NCBI RefSeq assembly: GCF_003369915.1
Contig: NW_022881603.1
Coordinates: 40,098,624-40,162,623 of the forward strand
Reading direction: 5' to 3'
From: Drosophila miranda
Lineage: Eukaryota; Arthropoda; Insecta; Diptera; Drosophilidae
Length of the DNA stretch: 64,000 bases
Each line of letters begins with the position of its first letter. The first letter of the stretch is position 1. Positions 45,223 to 53,726 of this stretch are shown one piece after another. Made by a program: the position numbers and the translations under genes. The notes under the pieces are model-generated. The model made no database searches. It was not told the DNA's origin and saw only the letters and a program-made list of their open reading frames with translations.

Positions 45223-45343
45223 ATGACACATAGTGCTATTGAGAATTACCTTTCTACTTATCAAAATAGTGTTAATCGTAATCATCGGTTCCGGCCTGCA
45301 TTTCTGCAGGGTTTTGTGCAGACGGAAGAAGGAAGGAAGGAAG
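45223..45343 (+). pseudogene. Cassette 3: probably decayed membrane-anchor exon
   Basis: ATG 45223 is followed 121 nt later by a donor (AAG|GTGACA) in phase 1, like the other cassettes, but the ATG frame is polar (MTHSAIENYLSTYQN). The +1 frame encodes the expected anchor (FLLIKIVLIVIIGSGLHFC then RVLCRRKKEGRK) but has no ATG. A (GGAA)n run (45323-45343) just before the donor is a likely site of a second, compensating indel. Hence the exon seems to have lost its frame. Confidence 0.5.
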
Positions 45344-45378
45344 GTGACAATGGACTATCACGTACATATAGGGACAAC

Positions 45379-45434
45379 TTATCTTATCTTATCTATAAGT
45401 TGGGCAAAGATCTTTCTTATCTGAGCACTCAGTG
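45379..45434 (+). promoter_or_regulatory. Candidate promoter of cassette 4 with clustered GATA sites
   Basis: Four TTATC sites (45379, 45384, 45389, 45418; GATAA on the minus strand) precede a TCAGTG initiator at 45429-45434, 65 bp before ATG 45494. Confidence 0.45.
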
Positions 45435-45493
45435 AGTTTCTTTCACTTAGTTCGATCTCGTTATTCTGTCGCATTAGAACGGGTTTTTCCGCC

Positions 45494-45655
45494 ATGAACT
45501 TTTTAATTTTCGTTCCTTGGGATGATGATATTGTGGCTATAAATGTGGCGTACATTGGGGCTTTTGTGCTGTTTCTAGTGCTGTTGATCTGTGTTTCTTG
45601 CTGCTGCTGTGTCAAAAAAACCACGAAAAGACGTCATAAGACGGACCGTGAGTAA
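45494..45655 (+). CDS. Cassette 4: small membrane-anchor exon (53-residue frame)
   Basis: ATG in GCCATGAAC context. An acidic N-terminus (MNFLIFVPWDDDIV) precedes a membrane segment (YIGAFVLFLVLLICVSCCCC) and a basic end (VKKTTKRRHK). A consensus donor GTGAGT follows 45647 in phase 1; joined to 51220 it gives P|P and a 172-residue protein. Unspliced it ends at TAA 45653-45655. The CCCC run beneath the membrane resembles cassette 1 (CCGYCC) and may be palmitoylated. Confidence 0.72.
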   Translation: MNFLIFVPWDDDIVAINVAYIGAFVLFLVLLICVSCCCCVKKTTKRRHKTDRE

Positions 45656-46357
45656 TTCAACCTGTAAAAACCTTGCAAATAATGGCACTTCAAGAAATAT
45701 GTAAAACGGTTTAAAATATCTCTCCGATAATCATATAAAATTGCTTTTCAAAACCATCTTAATGTTATTTGTTCTGATCTTTCACGTGAATACAGAATAT
45801 TTTCTTATATAAATATTCCTGCAAACTGATATGTCCCCAGTGTATTAGTCACAACGCTTTCTTTGGATTATCTAAATGAGCTAAGGCGGTATTTCCCTTA
45901 TCGAAATGAGAGCCAGTAGCAAATGGAAAAAGCTCTACGTCAGATAACCGGAATTGCATCTGGTCATGGCATGGAAATGCTCTTAAATGACGTCACTCAG
46001 CGTTTTCTTGTTAGCTTTTCATGCCTTCGGTCATACGAGCGCCGCTCGCTTCTGGGGTGATTTCGGACTTTCCCACCATAAACATTCTTGGCTATCGGCT
46101 ACCTGTATGAAATTGTTTAATTTATTGCCTAAGAAATACGATGGGAATTGATTATATTTGATAAAAGACTTTTTTTTATAATAGAAAAACCATATATGCC
46201 CGATATATGACGATCTAACATACGATCGTAACTGCATTTTGGTCATTTTGCCTGTGCAAAAACTGACAACTAGACAGGACGCAGCTAAGACAATGGATTA
46301 TAATCCATACTTATAATGATTATTATCATTCACATACAGGGATAACTAAAGCCCTCT

Positions 46358-46482
46358 CGTATCTTATCTATAAGTTGGGGAAAGATATTGGTTATTTGAG
46401 CATTCAGTGATATTCTTTCACTTCGTTTGATCTCGTTATTCCGTCGCATTAGAACGGATTATTCTGCCAAGAACTTTTTTCG
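46358..46482 (+). pseudogene. Decayed duplicate of the cassette 4 promoter and start
   Basis: About 120 bp resembling 45380-45505: TATCTTATCTATAAGTTGGG, an initiator-like ATTCAGTGAT, then CGTCGCATTAGAACGG. At the position of the start codon GCCATGAACTT reads GCCAAGAACTT, and the membrane-coding part is missing. Confidence 0.75.
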
Positions 46483-46603
46483 TACATTGTGGATACCTAA
46501 CAAATATTAGCCCAATCCCGACATGTACACATATGAGGAGTCATTTTAACATTTGATATAATGAATCCTCTAATAAACCATAATTGTGCCGAAACGATTA
46601 GGA

Positions 46604-47614
46604 AACGAGGGGGAACGTTGTGAGTTACTGCTGAGACCGCAACTCTACAGTTATACCCGATACTAAGTCAGTATGGCTCTCCTCCGGCAGACGCCGCTAA
46701 TATTGAACGACACGACAAAGAGTGCGTGCGAGAGAGACAGAAAATCAGTCTGAGCGTGACGTCGGGGGCTGCGTAGCCAGTGCAAATTGATTTGTTCCTT
46801 TTGGCTATAAAAATTATCTGATCTGATCCAGATTCAGCAATCTGATAGATATGGTCATTATCTATGATTCTGCGTTTTTAGTTTTCTCGAATGTGCAATA
46901 TTGTGGATGAAACAGATTTTCGTCCTTTGTGGGGGCGGAAAAGGGTGGGGCGAAATTCTGAGATATACGTTTTATAGTGAGATCTAACAGAAGTGCGGAT
47001 ACCAAATTTGGTTACTCTAGCCTTAATAGTCTCTGAGATTTGTGGATGCCCCAGATTGTCGTCCTTTGCGGGGGCGGAAGGGGGTGTGGCGAAATTTGGA
47101 CACGAAACGGTCAAGGTCCGATATCACAGGAGTGTGGATACCAAATTTGGTTGCTCTGGCTCTTATAGGTTCTGAGATCCTTGAACTCATATTTTACAAT
47201 TGGCAAAACCGACCATGAAACCTGTGTGTTAGAGAGAGACAGAGCGAGAAAGAATGAAATTGTTTTCTTGATTCTGGCTATAATAATTATACGATCTGGT
47301 TCAAATTTTTCACTCTAGAAGATATAGTCATCTTCTACGATTCTGCGTTTGGCAAACGCGGGCGTGGCAAAGTTTTCAAATATTCTTGTAGCAGTGACTG
47401 GACTAGCAGAAGTCTGGATCCAAAACATCGTTGCTCTCGCTCTTACAGACGGAAAGACGGACAGACAGACATGGCTCAATCGACTCGGCTATTGATGCTG
47501 ATCAAGAATATATATACTTTATGGGGTCGGAAACCATTCCTTCTGGACGTTACACACATCCACTTTTACCACAAATCTAATATACCCCAATACTCATTTT
47601 GAGTATCGGGTATA
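46604..47614 (-). mobile_element. DINE-1 copy G
   Basis: Minus-oriented, about 1.0 kb, hairpin to head, with a GTCY region reduced to a few units. Confidence 0.85.
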
Positions 47615-48040
47615 ATTACCTGATAATATATATTTATTATCCTTCACGATGACGTAAATTATTTCATTAAATAGCAGAAACTCATTAGAAATAATCATTG
47701 AGTGGCCTTTTTGCATCATCTGACCAATTTTGATACAGTTCTTTGGGGACTAAAGAATATTTCTGGAAACGGTCCCACAGAGCTCTGACATGTATTCTAT
47801 AACAGAGTATTCCCAGACTATAAATATAAGCTTAAAGATTAAGGAAGTGTAATCCCCACTAGAGTGTAGACGTTGACTCTGGGTTTTATTGTATTTTCAC
47901 ACTGATAGCAGACTGTGATTGATAAATGACACTGCTGTACTCTTCCAATTGCTTCCAGTTCTACTATTTACCAACTCGAATCATTTTCTAATTTCCAAAT
48001 AGAACCTTAATGTGTCGCACTTAATCATCATATGGCTGGG
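47615..48040. other. Non-coding interval
   Basis: No supported feature between DINE-1 copy G and the cassette 5 region. Confidence 0.5.
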
Positions 48041-48092
48041 CCATCGAGAAAATGATTAGGTGAACCATTCGGTTCAGTTGAACCCTGTCAAC

Positions 48093-48242
48093 ATGAACGC
48101 CACCATATTCGATGTAATCGAGAGAATTTCGCAGCGATTGCATCTGAATTGTAAGTTCCTGGCATTCGAGCTTGGAACTTTGTCTATTTTGGTGGCTCTG
48201 GTGGTGGTCTATGCCTGGATCGTGGCCAGAGACGTGATCTAA
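48093..48242 (+). CDS. Cassette 5: short frame with internal strong donor
   Basis: 49-residue frame, MNATIFDVIERISQRLHLN then a membrane segment (LGTLSILVALVVVYAWIV). A perfect GTAAGT donor sits after 48150, before the membrane part, again in phase 1. Splicing there would give a tail protein with a 19-residue soluble start; no splicing gives a 49-residue membrane peptide. An initiator TCAGTT lies at 48074-48079, with TGATTAG 20 bp upstream. Confidence 0.5.
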   Translation: MNATIFDVIERISQRLHLNCKFLAFELGTLSILVALVVVYAWIVARDVI

Positions 48243-48250
48243 TACGAAAT

Positions 48251-48466
48251 ATGAGCAACCTAACGATGGAAGCCAACTACCAGACCGAAGGTTCCTACCA
48301 CCACACCTACCTCTATGTCAACGTTATGCAATTTCTCATCAAGCTGACCTTCTACTCTGTGAGCAGCAGTGTTCTGGTCAGTGCAGTGTATTTGGGACGT
48401 CGCCAACGTCGCATTCAGGCGCTCAACGATCGCCGATCGTACTGCGAGTGCGAGTGCGCGTTCTGA
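48251..48466 (+). CDS. Small single-pass membrane protein frame, 71 residues
   Basis: Begins 9 bp after the cassette 5 stop codon, suggesting a dicistronic message. A polar N-terminus (MSNLTMEANYQTEGSYHHTY) is followed by a membrane segment (FLIKLTFYSVSSSVLVSAVYL), a basic GRRQRR and a CECECAF end. No convincing phase-1 donor is present, so it may be independent of the shared tail. Confidence 0.5.
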   Translation: MSNLTMEANYQTEGSYHHTYLYVNVMQFLIKLTFYSVSSSVLVSAVYLGRRQRRIQALNDRRSYCECECAF

Positions 48467-48475
48467 TAAGATATC
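48464..48475 (+). promoter_or_regulatory. GATA site upstream of cassette 6
   Basis: TGATAAGATATC, a canonical TGATAAG, overlapping the stop of the preceding small frame and 145 bp before ATG 48615. Confidence 0.35.
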
Positions 48476-48614
48476 TTTATGATTGCGATTGCCCTTTTCT
48501 TTGGCCATTACTGGCACTTTTCCAACTGCGAATCTAGCGGCTTTAGCTTTGCAGTTTGGGTTTAGTCTTTGTGCACTGTTGATGCCGTGAATGTCGCTCT
48601 AAAGTATTAAAATC

Positions 48615-48737
48615 ATGGATGATTCGGGCTTATACTGGATACTCTTCTTCACATTCTCTGTCTTCTTCCTGACCTCAGTGGCGGCATTTCTCACCCGCGG
48701 ACGCAATCAAAGGGCGTCAATTTTGCCATTAGGTTAG
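48615..48737 (+). CDS. Cassette 6: membrane-anchor exon
   Basis: MDDSGLYWILFFTFSVFFLT then SVAAFLTRGRNQRAS: a very short acidic exterior, a membrane segment and a basic cytoplasmic start. The donor GTTAGC after 48732 overlaps the local stop and leaves phase 1. Joined to 51220 it gives a 160-residue protein. Confidence 0.7.
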   Translation: MDDSGLYWILFFTFSVFFLTSVAAFLTRGRNQRASILPLG

Positions 48738-48806
48738 CGGCCATAAATACATTAGTTCGTTTCGTGTGCTCCAACTGAAAGCATTGAATTTGTTTTTAAA
48801 ATCGAA

Positions 48807-48912
48807 ATGGACTCTGTTTGGATTTCCTTTATTGTGTTTTTGTTAGTCTCCGTTGTTATGTTTACAACACTGTTCTGTCTTGCCAAGAAGTTTAGGAGAA
48901 TGGGTAAATAAT
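48807..48912 (+). CDS. Cassette 7: membrane-anchor exon
   Basis: MDSVWISFIVFLLVSVVMFT then TLFCLAKKFRRMG. ATG lies 74 bp after the cassette 6 donor. The donor GTAAAT after 48903 leaves phase 1 (ATG G|CT). Spliced product 153 residues; the unspliced frame stops at TAA two codons later. Confidence 0.7.
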
Positions 48913-49047
48913 TATTACTTTTTGCTGAAATTGATCCCTTGGAATCACAAGGGATGATCATACAAGAAATGAGCAGAGAAGAAATGTAAACATGTGTATG
49001 TCACCCCACGGCGTAATCTCTTATCGCGTGGCCATAATCGGCCATTG

Positions 49048-49105
49048 ATTAGACGCGGTCTGGGTGTGGGAAACAATAGAGCTGTCATACGAGAGCTTTT
49101 CAGTT
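49048..49105 (+). promoter_or_regulatory. Promoter of cassette 8
   Basis: GGCCATTGATTAGAC, then GAGCTGTCATACGAGAGC and an initiator TTTTCAGTTCG (TCAGTT at 49100-49105). The same block occurs before cassette 9, so promoter and exon duplicated together. Confidence 0.55.
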
Positions 49106-49150
49106 CGTTTCCTGACCTGACGGCAAGGTGTATGTGTGCTCCGTCTCGCA

Positions 49151-49271
49151 ATGTTGGCGTTTTTCATAGCTCTGTCTATCGCTTGCACGATATTTGTCAT
49201 TACATCAATTGTGGTTTGCATACGGCGCAAGCAAAAGGCAAACCGAAATGTTGGATACACAATCAATGACG
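49151..49271 (+). CDS. Cassette 8: membrane-anchor exon (duplicate of cassette 9)
   Basis: MLAFFIALSIACTIFVITSI then VVCIRRKQKANRNVGYTIND. The membrane segment begins almost at the N-terminus, so there is hardly any exterior. The donor GTAAAA after 49271 leaves phase 1. Spliced product 161 residues. Confidence 0.75.
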
Positions 49272-49415
49272 GTAAAAATCGAAGTGGGGGTTCTCCGTTC
49301 GGCTAACGAATTTCACCATACCTTGATCGTAGCCAAGTGCTAGTATACCAAAACTATACGAAAGAAAGATAATATGTGCTCATACATACACACGGTTCGG
49401 TCATACTCGGCCATT

Positions 49416-49473
49416 GATAAGACACTTTTCAAGTATAGAAAATATAGAGCTGTCATATGAGAGCTTTTCAGTG
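49416..49473 (+). promoter_or_regulatory. Promoter of cassette 9
   Basis: GGCCATTGATAAGAC, a canonical GATAAG at 49416-49421, then GAGCTGTCATATGAGAGC and TCAGTG at 49468-49473. The layout is the same as in cassette 8. Confidence 0.55.
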
Positions 49474-49533
49474 TCGTTCGTAAGGGATCGGAAGGTGATT
49501 GTGTTTTCGTCCAGTCCTGTCCAGAAATCGGAA

Positions 49534-49657
49534 ATGTCCGACTTATGGATTGGCCTGTCAATCGGCTTTGCTATATTCACCGTTACCACGGCTGTGGTTC
49601 TTATACGACGCAAGCAGAAAGCTGCCCGAAATGTTGGCTATACAATTAGTGAATGTG
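49534..49657 (+). CDS. Cassette 9: membrane-anchor exon
   Basis: MSDLWIGLSIGFAIFTVTTA then VVLIRRKQKAARNVGYTISE. The segment after the membrane is nearly identical to cassette 8 (RRKQKA.RNVGYTI), while the membrane segment itself has diverged. Donor GTAAAT after 49657 leaves phase 1. Spliced product 162 residues. Confidence 0.75.
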
Positions 49658-49754
49658 GTAAATACAAAGCAATAGTCAAAGAATATTGTGGCATACAGAT
49701 TACGAACATATGAGTCACCACTGAGTTCGCAATGGTTTATCTGGTAGCTTATCT

Positions 49755-49892
49755 TCGGGAATTGATTAGATACAATCCGTGTTGGGGACGAAAAGCTGTG
49801 CTTTCGTATTTATCGTATCGTTTTCCTGACCATAACGTTAATTATTTCCTCCTACAAGCAAGGACACAACGTTGCAAACGCAATAGTTGAAG
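49755..49892 (+). pseudogene. Cassette 10: decaying copy
   Basis: A GGAATTGATTAGATAC block and CGTTTTCCTGACC match the cassette 8 promoter. The frame FLTITLIISSYKQGHNVANA then IVEG aligns with the end of cassettes 8 and 9 and would again leave phase 1 at 49892, but there is no ATG and the donor is poor (GTGCTG). Confidence 0.6.
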
Positions 49893-50055
49893 GTGCTGCT
49901 CGTTCATTTAAGTTCTGGAGGCCTATCAGTCCGGCACTCCATCTGTGTTTTGTTGATAGAGCTTTCAGATTTCTTTGAGGTTTCTTGTAGAGCGGTTTGT
50001 ATTCCATCGGAATGCATAGGTCTTTATCAACACTTCGTTCGCATAGAATGTCGTT

Positions 50056-51187
50056 TTAATACCCAATACTCAAAATGAGTATTGGGGTATATTAGATTTG
50101 TGGGGAAAGTGGATGTGTGTAACGTCCAGAAGGAATCGTTTCCGACCCCATAAAGTATATATATTCTTGATCAGCATCAACAGCCGAGTCGATTGAGTCA
50201 TGTCTGTCTGTCTGTCCGTCTGTCCGTCTGTCCGTCCGTCCGTCCGTCCGTCTGTCCGTCTCTCCGTCCCCTTCAGCGCCTAGTGCTCAAAGACTATAAA
50301 AGCTAGAGCAACGATGTTTTGGATCCAGACTTCTGTGATATGTCACTGCTACAAAAATATTTCAAAACTTCGCCCCGCCCACTTCCGCCCCCACAAAGGA
50401 CGAAAATCTGTGGCATCCACATTTTTAAAGATACGATAAAACCAAAAACGCAGAATCGTAGAGAATGACCATATCTTTTAGACTGCAGAATTGGATCGTA
50501 TTATTATTATAGCCAGCATCAAGAAAACAATTTCATTTTTTCTCGCCCTGTCTCTCTCTAACACACACGTAGCATAGCCGGCTTTGCTTAGAGTAAAACA
50601 TTAGCGCCTAGATCTCAGAGACTATAAAAGCTAGAGCAATCACATTTGGTATCCACACTCCTAATATATCGGACCGAGACGAGTTTGTTTCAAAATTTCG
50701 CCACACCCCCTTCCGCCCCCGCAAAGGATGCAAATTTGGCTATATTCACAAATCTCAGAGACTATTAAGGCTAGTGTAACCAAATTTAGTATCCGCACTC
50801 CTGTCAGATCTCACTATAAAACTTATATCTCAAAATTTCGCCCCACCCCCTTCCGCCCCCACAAAGGACGAAAATCTGTTGCATCCACAATATTGAGAAT
50901 ACGAGAAAACTAAAAACGCAGAATCACAGATAATAATCATATCTATCAGATTACTGAAACTGGATCAGATCAGATAATTTTTATAGCCAAAAGGAACAAA
51001 TCAATTTGCACTGGCTACGCAGCGCCCGACGTCACGCTCAGACTGATTTTCTGTCTCTCTCGCACGCACTCTTTGTCGTGTGGTTCAATATTAGCGGCGT
51101 CTGCCGGTGGAGAGCCATACTGACTTAGTATCGGGTATAACTGTAGAGTTGCGGTGTCCGCAGCAACTCACAACGTTCCCCCTCGTT
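50056..51187 (+). mobile_element. DINE-1 copy H, next to the shared exons
   Basis: Plus-oriented, about 1.13 kb, complete from head to hairpin. It ends 32 bp before the shared acceptor at 51220, leaving only a short pyrimidine-rich stretch of original intron. Confidence 0.85.
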
Positions 51188-51219
51188 TAATTTCACACTT
51201 ATAATCTCTGCCGTTGCAG

Positions 51220-51343
51220 CTCCAGTAGTGGTGACTTCCGCTACACACACAGCCCCTGGCGGTTATCCTGTTACACAACTGCCCCCGCCTGGCTATCCGG
51301 CTGGAAATGCCTACGCCGCTCCATATCCGGCACAGACCACTGG
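51220..51343 (+). CDS. Shared tail exon A
   Basis: Acceptor CTCTGCCGTTGCAG, donor GTAAGT. Entered in phase 1 and left in phase 2. Encodes PVVVTSATHTAPGGYPVTQL then PPPGYPAGNAYAAPYPAQTT. PPGY is a strict PPxY WW-domain ligand motif, the kind bound by Nedd4-family ubiquitin ligases and Yorkie-type proteins. This is the acceptor all membrane cassettes can join in frame. Confidence 0.85.
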
Positions 51344-51413
51344 GTAAGTGCAAAGAATTGGCAAAATCAAAATGCATATTCCATATCAGCATATCAATGT
51401 CTTTCTTCTACAG

Positions 51414-51494
51414 CAATGTGACTGTTCAGATGCCCATGCCGATGCAACAGCAGCAGCAACATCAGCAGATTCCGATGCCGATGCCGTTGCCAGG
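51414..51494 (+). CDS. Shared tail exon B (phase-symmetric)
   Basis: 81 nt between TTCTTCTACAG and GTAGGT. Encodes NVTVQMPMPMQQQQQHQQIP then MPMPLPG, a Gln/Met/Pro-rich stretch. It starts and ends in phase 2, so skipping it keeps the frame. Confidence 0.82.
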
Positions 51495-51587
51495 GTAGGT
51501 GCTATGCTCTAGGACCCTGGTCTGGTCATAGTCGTAGAAAAGTTTCAATGAAATGCAAATATTAATATTTTGTTTCCACATTTGCAG

Positions 51588-51747
51588 CATGCAAACACAT
51601 GGCGTGCCATATCCCCCGTATACTGGGGCGGGAGCAGCCAATATGAATCAGCCGACATACGATATGGCCGTGGCTAGTCCCGGGCCCAGTGTGATGCCCG
51701 CTGGCTATGAGAAGCAGTCGCCCTACAATCCCAACTTTGGGCAGTAA
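51588..51747 (+). CDS. Shared tail exon C and stop
   Basis: Acceptor CACATTTGCAG. Encodes MQTHGVPYPPYTGAGAANMN and ends YEKQSPYNPNFGQ before TAA. The tail is rich in Tyr and Pro with no folded domain. The AATAAA at 52198-52203 would be the poly(A) signal. Confidence 0.85.
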
Positions 51748-52197
51748 CGATGGAGCCGGAGACCTCAGCTGAAAATGATTTAGCGAAAAGTTTTTGATAG
51801 CATTTTTTCTTTGTCGATATACGCTTTCATTAGTTCTGTATTTTTTAATACATCTCCTTATGTATCGTATGTACTCTGATTATCGAAAGTGAATTCCACA
51901 TTAGTTAACGATTCGATTCTCTCCTCCCATGAGAAAACCAAAGTAAAAGCGACAGCAAAACAAGCCATTTTGTATTCCTTGTGATGTATGTATCTGTACA
52001 TATAGACTTAGCAAGAGCCTTAGCTTAATATTAATTTATATATCTACATTAAGGAACTCTTACACAAATGAACACACCCACACACAATTACGTGAAGTGC
52101 TAATGTTAAACATCATAAAAACAAAAAAAATAATAAAAACGAAGTGCACATCAAATACACTCCACTGCAATTCTGTATATTCCGGGGAAAAAAATGA

Positions 52198-52203
52198 AAT
52201 AAA
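52198..52203 (+). terminator. Poly(A) signal of the shared-tail locus
   Basis: AATAAA about 450 bp after the stop; further AATAAA-like runs lie at about 52128-52138. Confidence 0.5.
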
Positions 52204-52764
52204 AACAGAAACAAACCAGAAGTGTGAACAAGTATTCAATTATTCGATTTCCAAGAGTGATCTGCTGCTATAAAAATGAAATTGCAGTGGAATTGGTTGC
52301 AATCTTAAATGGTTCTTGCAGTTTTCTAAGAATGAGAGGGTAAAAGGTGATAGAGTCAAATATTGTTTGTATTTTTGATTGATTTATTTTAAAGTATTAG
52401 GATGTAAATGATGTATTTACGCTGTGATTGGAAACCCCTTCGCAACTGAATGGGTAGATTAGGTAGAAAATCGGTATAGTCAAGGGTAAAAAATGGCTTA
52501 TGTACATTGTTAGGGAACGACAGAGCAGTAGGTGGTTTTACCTGGTCCACTCCTTCAAGGTGTTATTCAATAAGAATGGTGGCTGTGAATAGCTCAAGTG
52601 TTCTCTAGAGAGATGTTATACGCGATAATAGCCGTGAGATATTTCTAAGGCCAAACGTTTTCACTTTGTTCACGCTTCTTTAAAGTACTTCCGTGTAATT
52701 TTCCGCTCAAGCGACCACAGTCTGGGATGCGTGGCCTTTATTTGAGCCAGATTCTTAACTCGAA

Positions 52765-53642
52765 ATGTGGTTCAAGCTTAGCTTAGCGGTCTGTCTGTTC
52801 CTGATCAGCAATGGGGTGGGATCCACTGACTACTGCAGCGATGATCTCTGCCCGCCAATGAGTAAGCACATTGCCTGTGAGAATTATGGGGTAAGTTCGC
52901 ATAGAATTTACGTATTCTGGCGGACAGTGGAAACTTTTTCTGTGCAAGGACTTTGACGAGAGCTGTGGAGCTGGAGCGGCCATCTTAAAGTTTTCCATGC
53001 ATCTCCGGGTCCAGCTGCTGTCCAGCTTAAACTCATTCCGCAATGGCATAGCTCTGGGGAGATACCCGCCATTCCGCCCAGCCGCCAGGATAACCACCTT
53101 GCGATGGAACGAGGAGTTGGCAGGGCTGGCCAAGTTCGCCCTGCGAGGCTGCGATAATTTGCAGGAGTACTGCAGCAATGCGAACGCGTTCAAATATGTT
53201 TCCTACATATATGGGAGCACTCGATGGGTGCACCATGAGAAGACAGCAGAGTCGGTTCTGCAGTATGTGCTGAAGTTCTGGATTGACGATAACAAGAGGC
53301 CGCCGAAAGATGGGTAAGCCGGATGTGATGGGATAGACTGAATGATCCTAGACGAGCTTCGATTTCAGTAAATGCCGCGGCTACTTCACCCAGCTGGTTC
53401 AAGACCAAGTAGACAGCATTGGCTGTGCGTTGATTGAGCGGCATGCCGGTAGTGGTAGCCAGCACTTTTACGCAGTACTCTGCCAGTTCTCGCGGGGAAA
53501 GATTACCAGCCAGCGAGTGTACGAAGAGAGTTCGCACCCGGGCGAACGGTGCTCTTCTGGCACACATGCCACCTCCCAGGGTCTCTGCTCGCCCGAGGAG
53601 CATGTCAATGCGAATGCTCTGCAATTAGCCACCCTCCATTGA
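52765..53642 (+). CDS. Antigen 5-related CAP protein 1, secreted
   Basis: Exons 52765-52890, 52949-53313 and 53369-53642; 254 residues. Signal peptide MWFKLSLAVCLFLISNGVGS, then the antigen 5 N-terminal cysteines (DYCSDDLCPPMSKHIACENYG). The CAP domain follows with TTLRWNEELAGLAKFALRGC and GYFTQLVQDQVDSIGCALIE; an AVLCQFSRG block is the usual YxVCxYxxxG-like strand. Cysteines are conserved, while the catalytic-like His of vertebrate CRISPs is not evident. Insect antigen 5 proteins are extracellular, with roles in reproduction or digestion mostly unknown. First of three tandem paralogues; poly(A) signal near 53665. No lesion seen. Confidence 0.88.
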
Positions 53643-53726
53643 ATCGGTCTAACCGATAGCACTGAATAAAAAAAAAAAAACAAATTAGCTTGATCCGCGA
53701 TCTGAGTTATACGTGCCACGCTGGCG

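Noticed and set aside
48251-48466. The 71-residue membrane frame as another tail-spliced cassette
   Set aside because: I found no reasonable phase-1 donor after the membrane segment, so I list it as independent rather than as part of the array.
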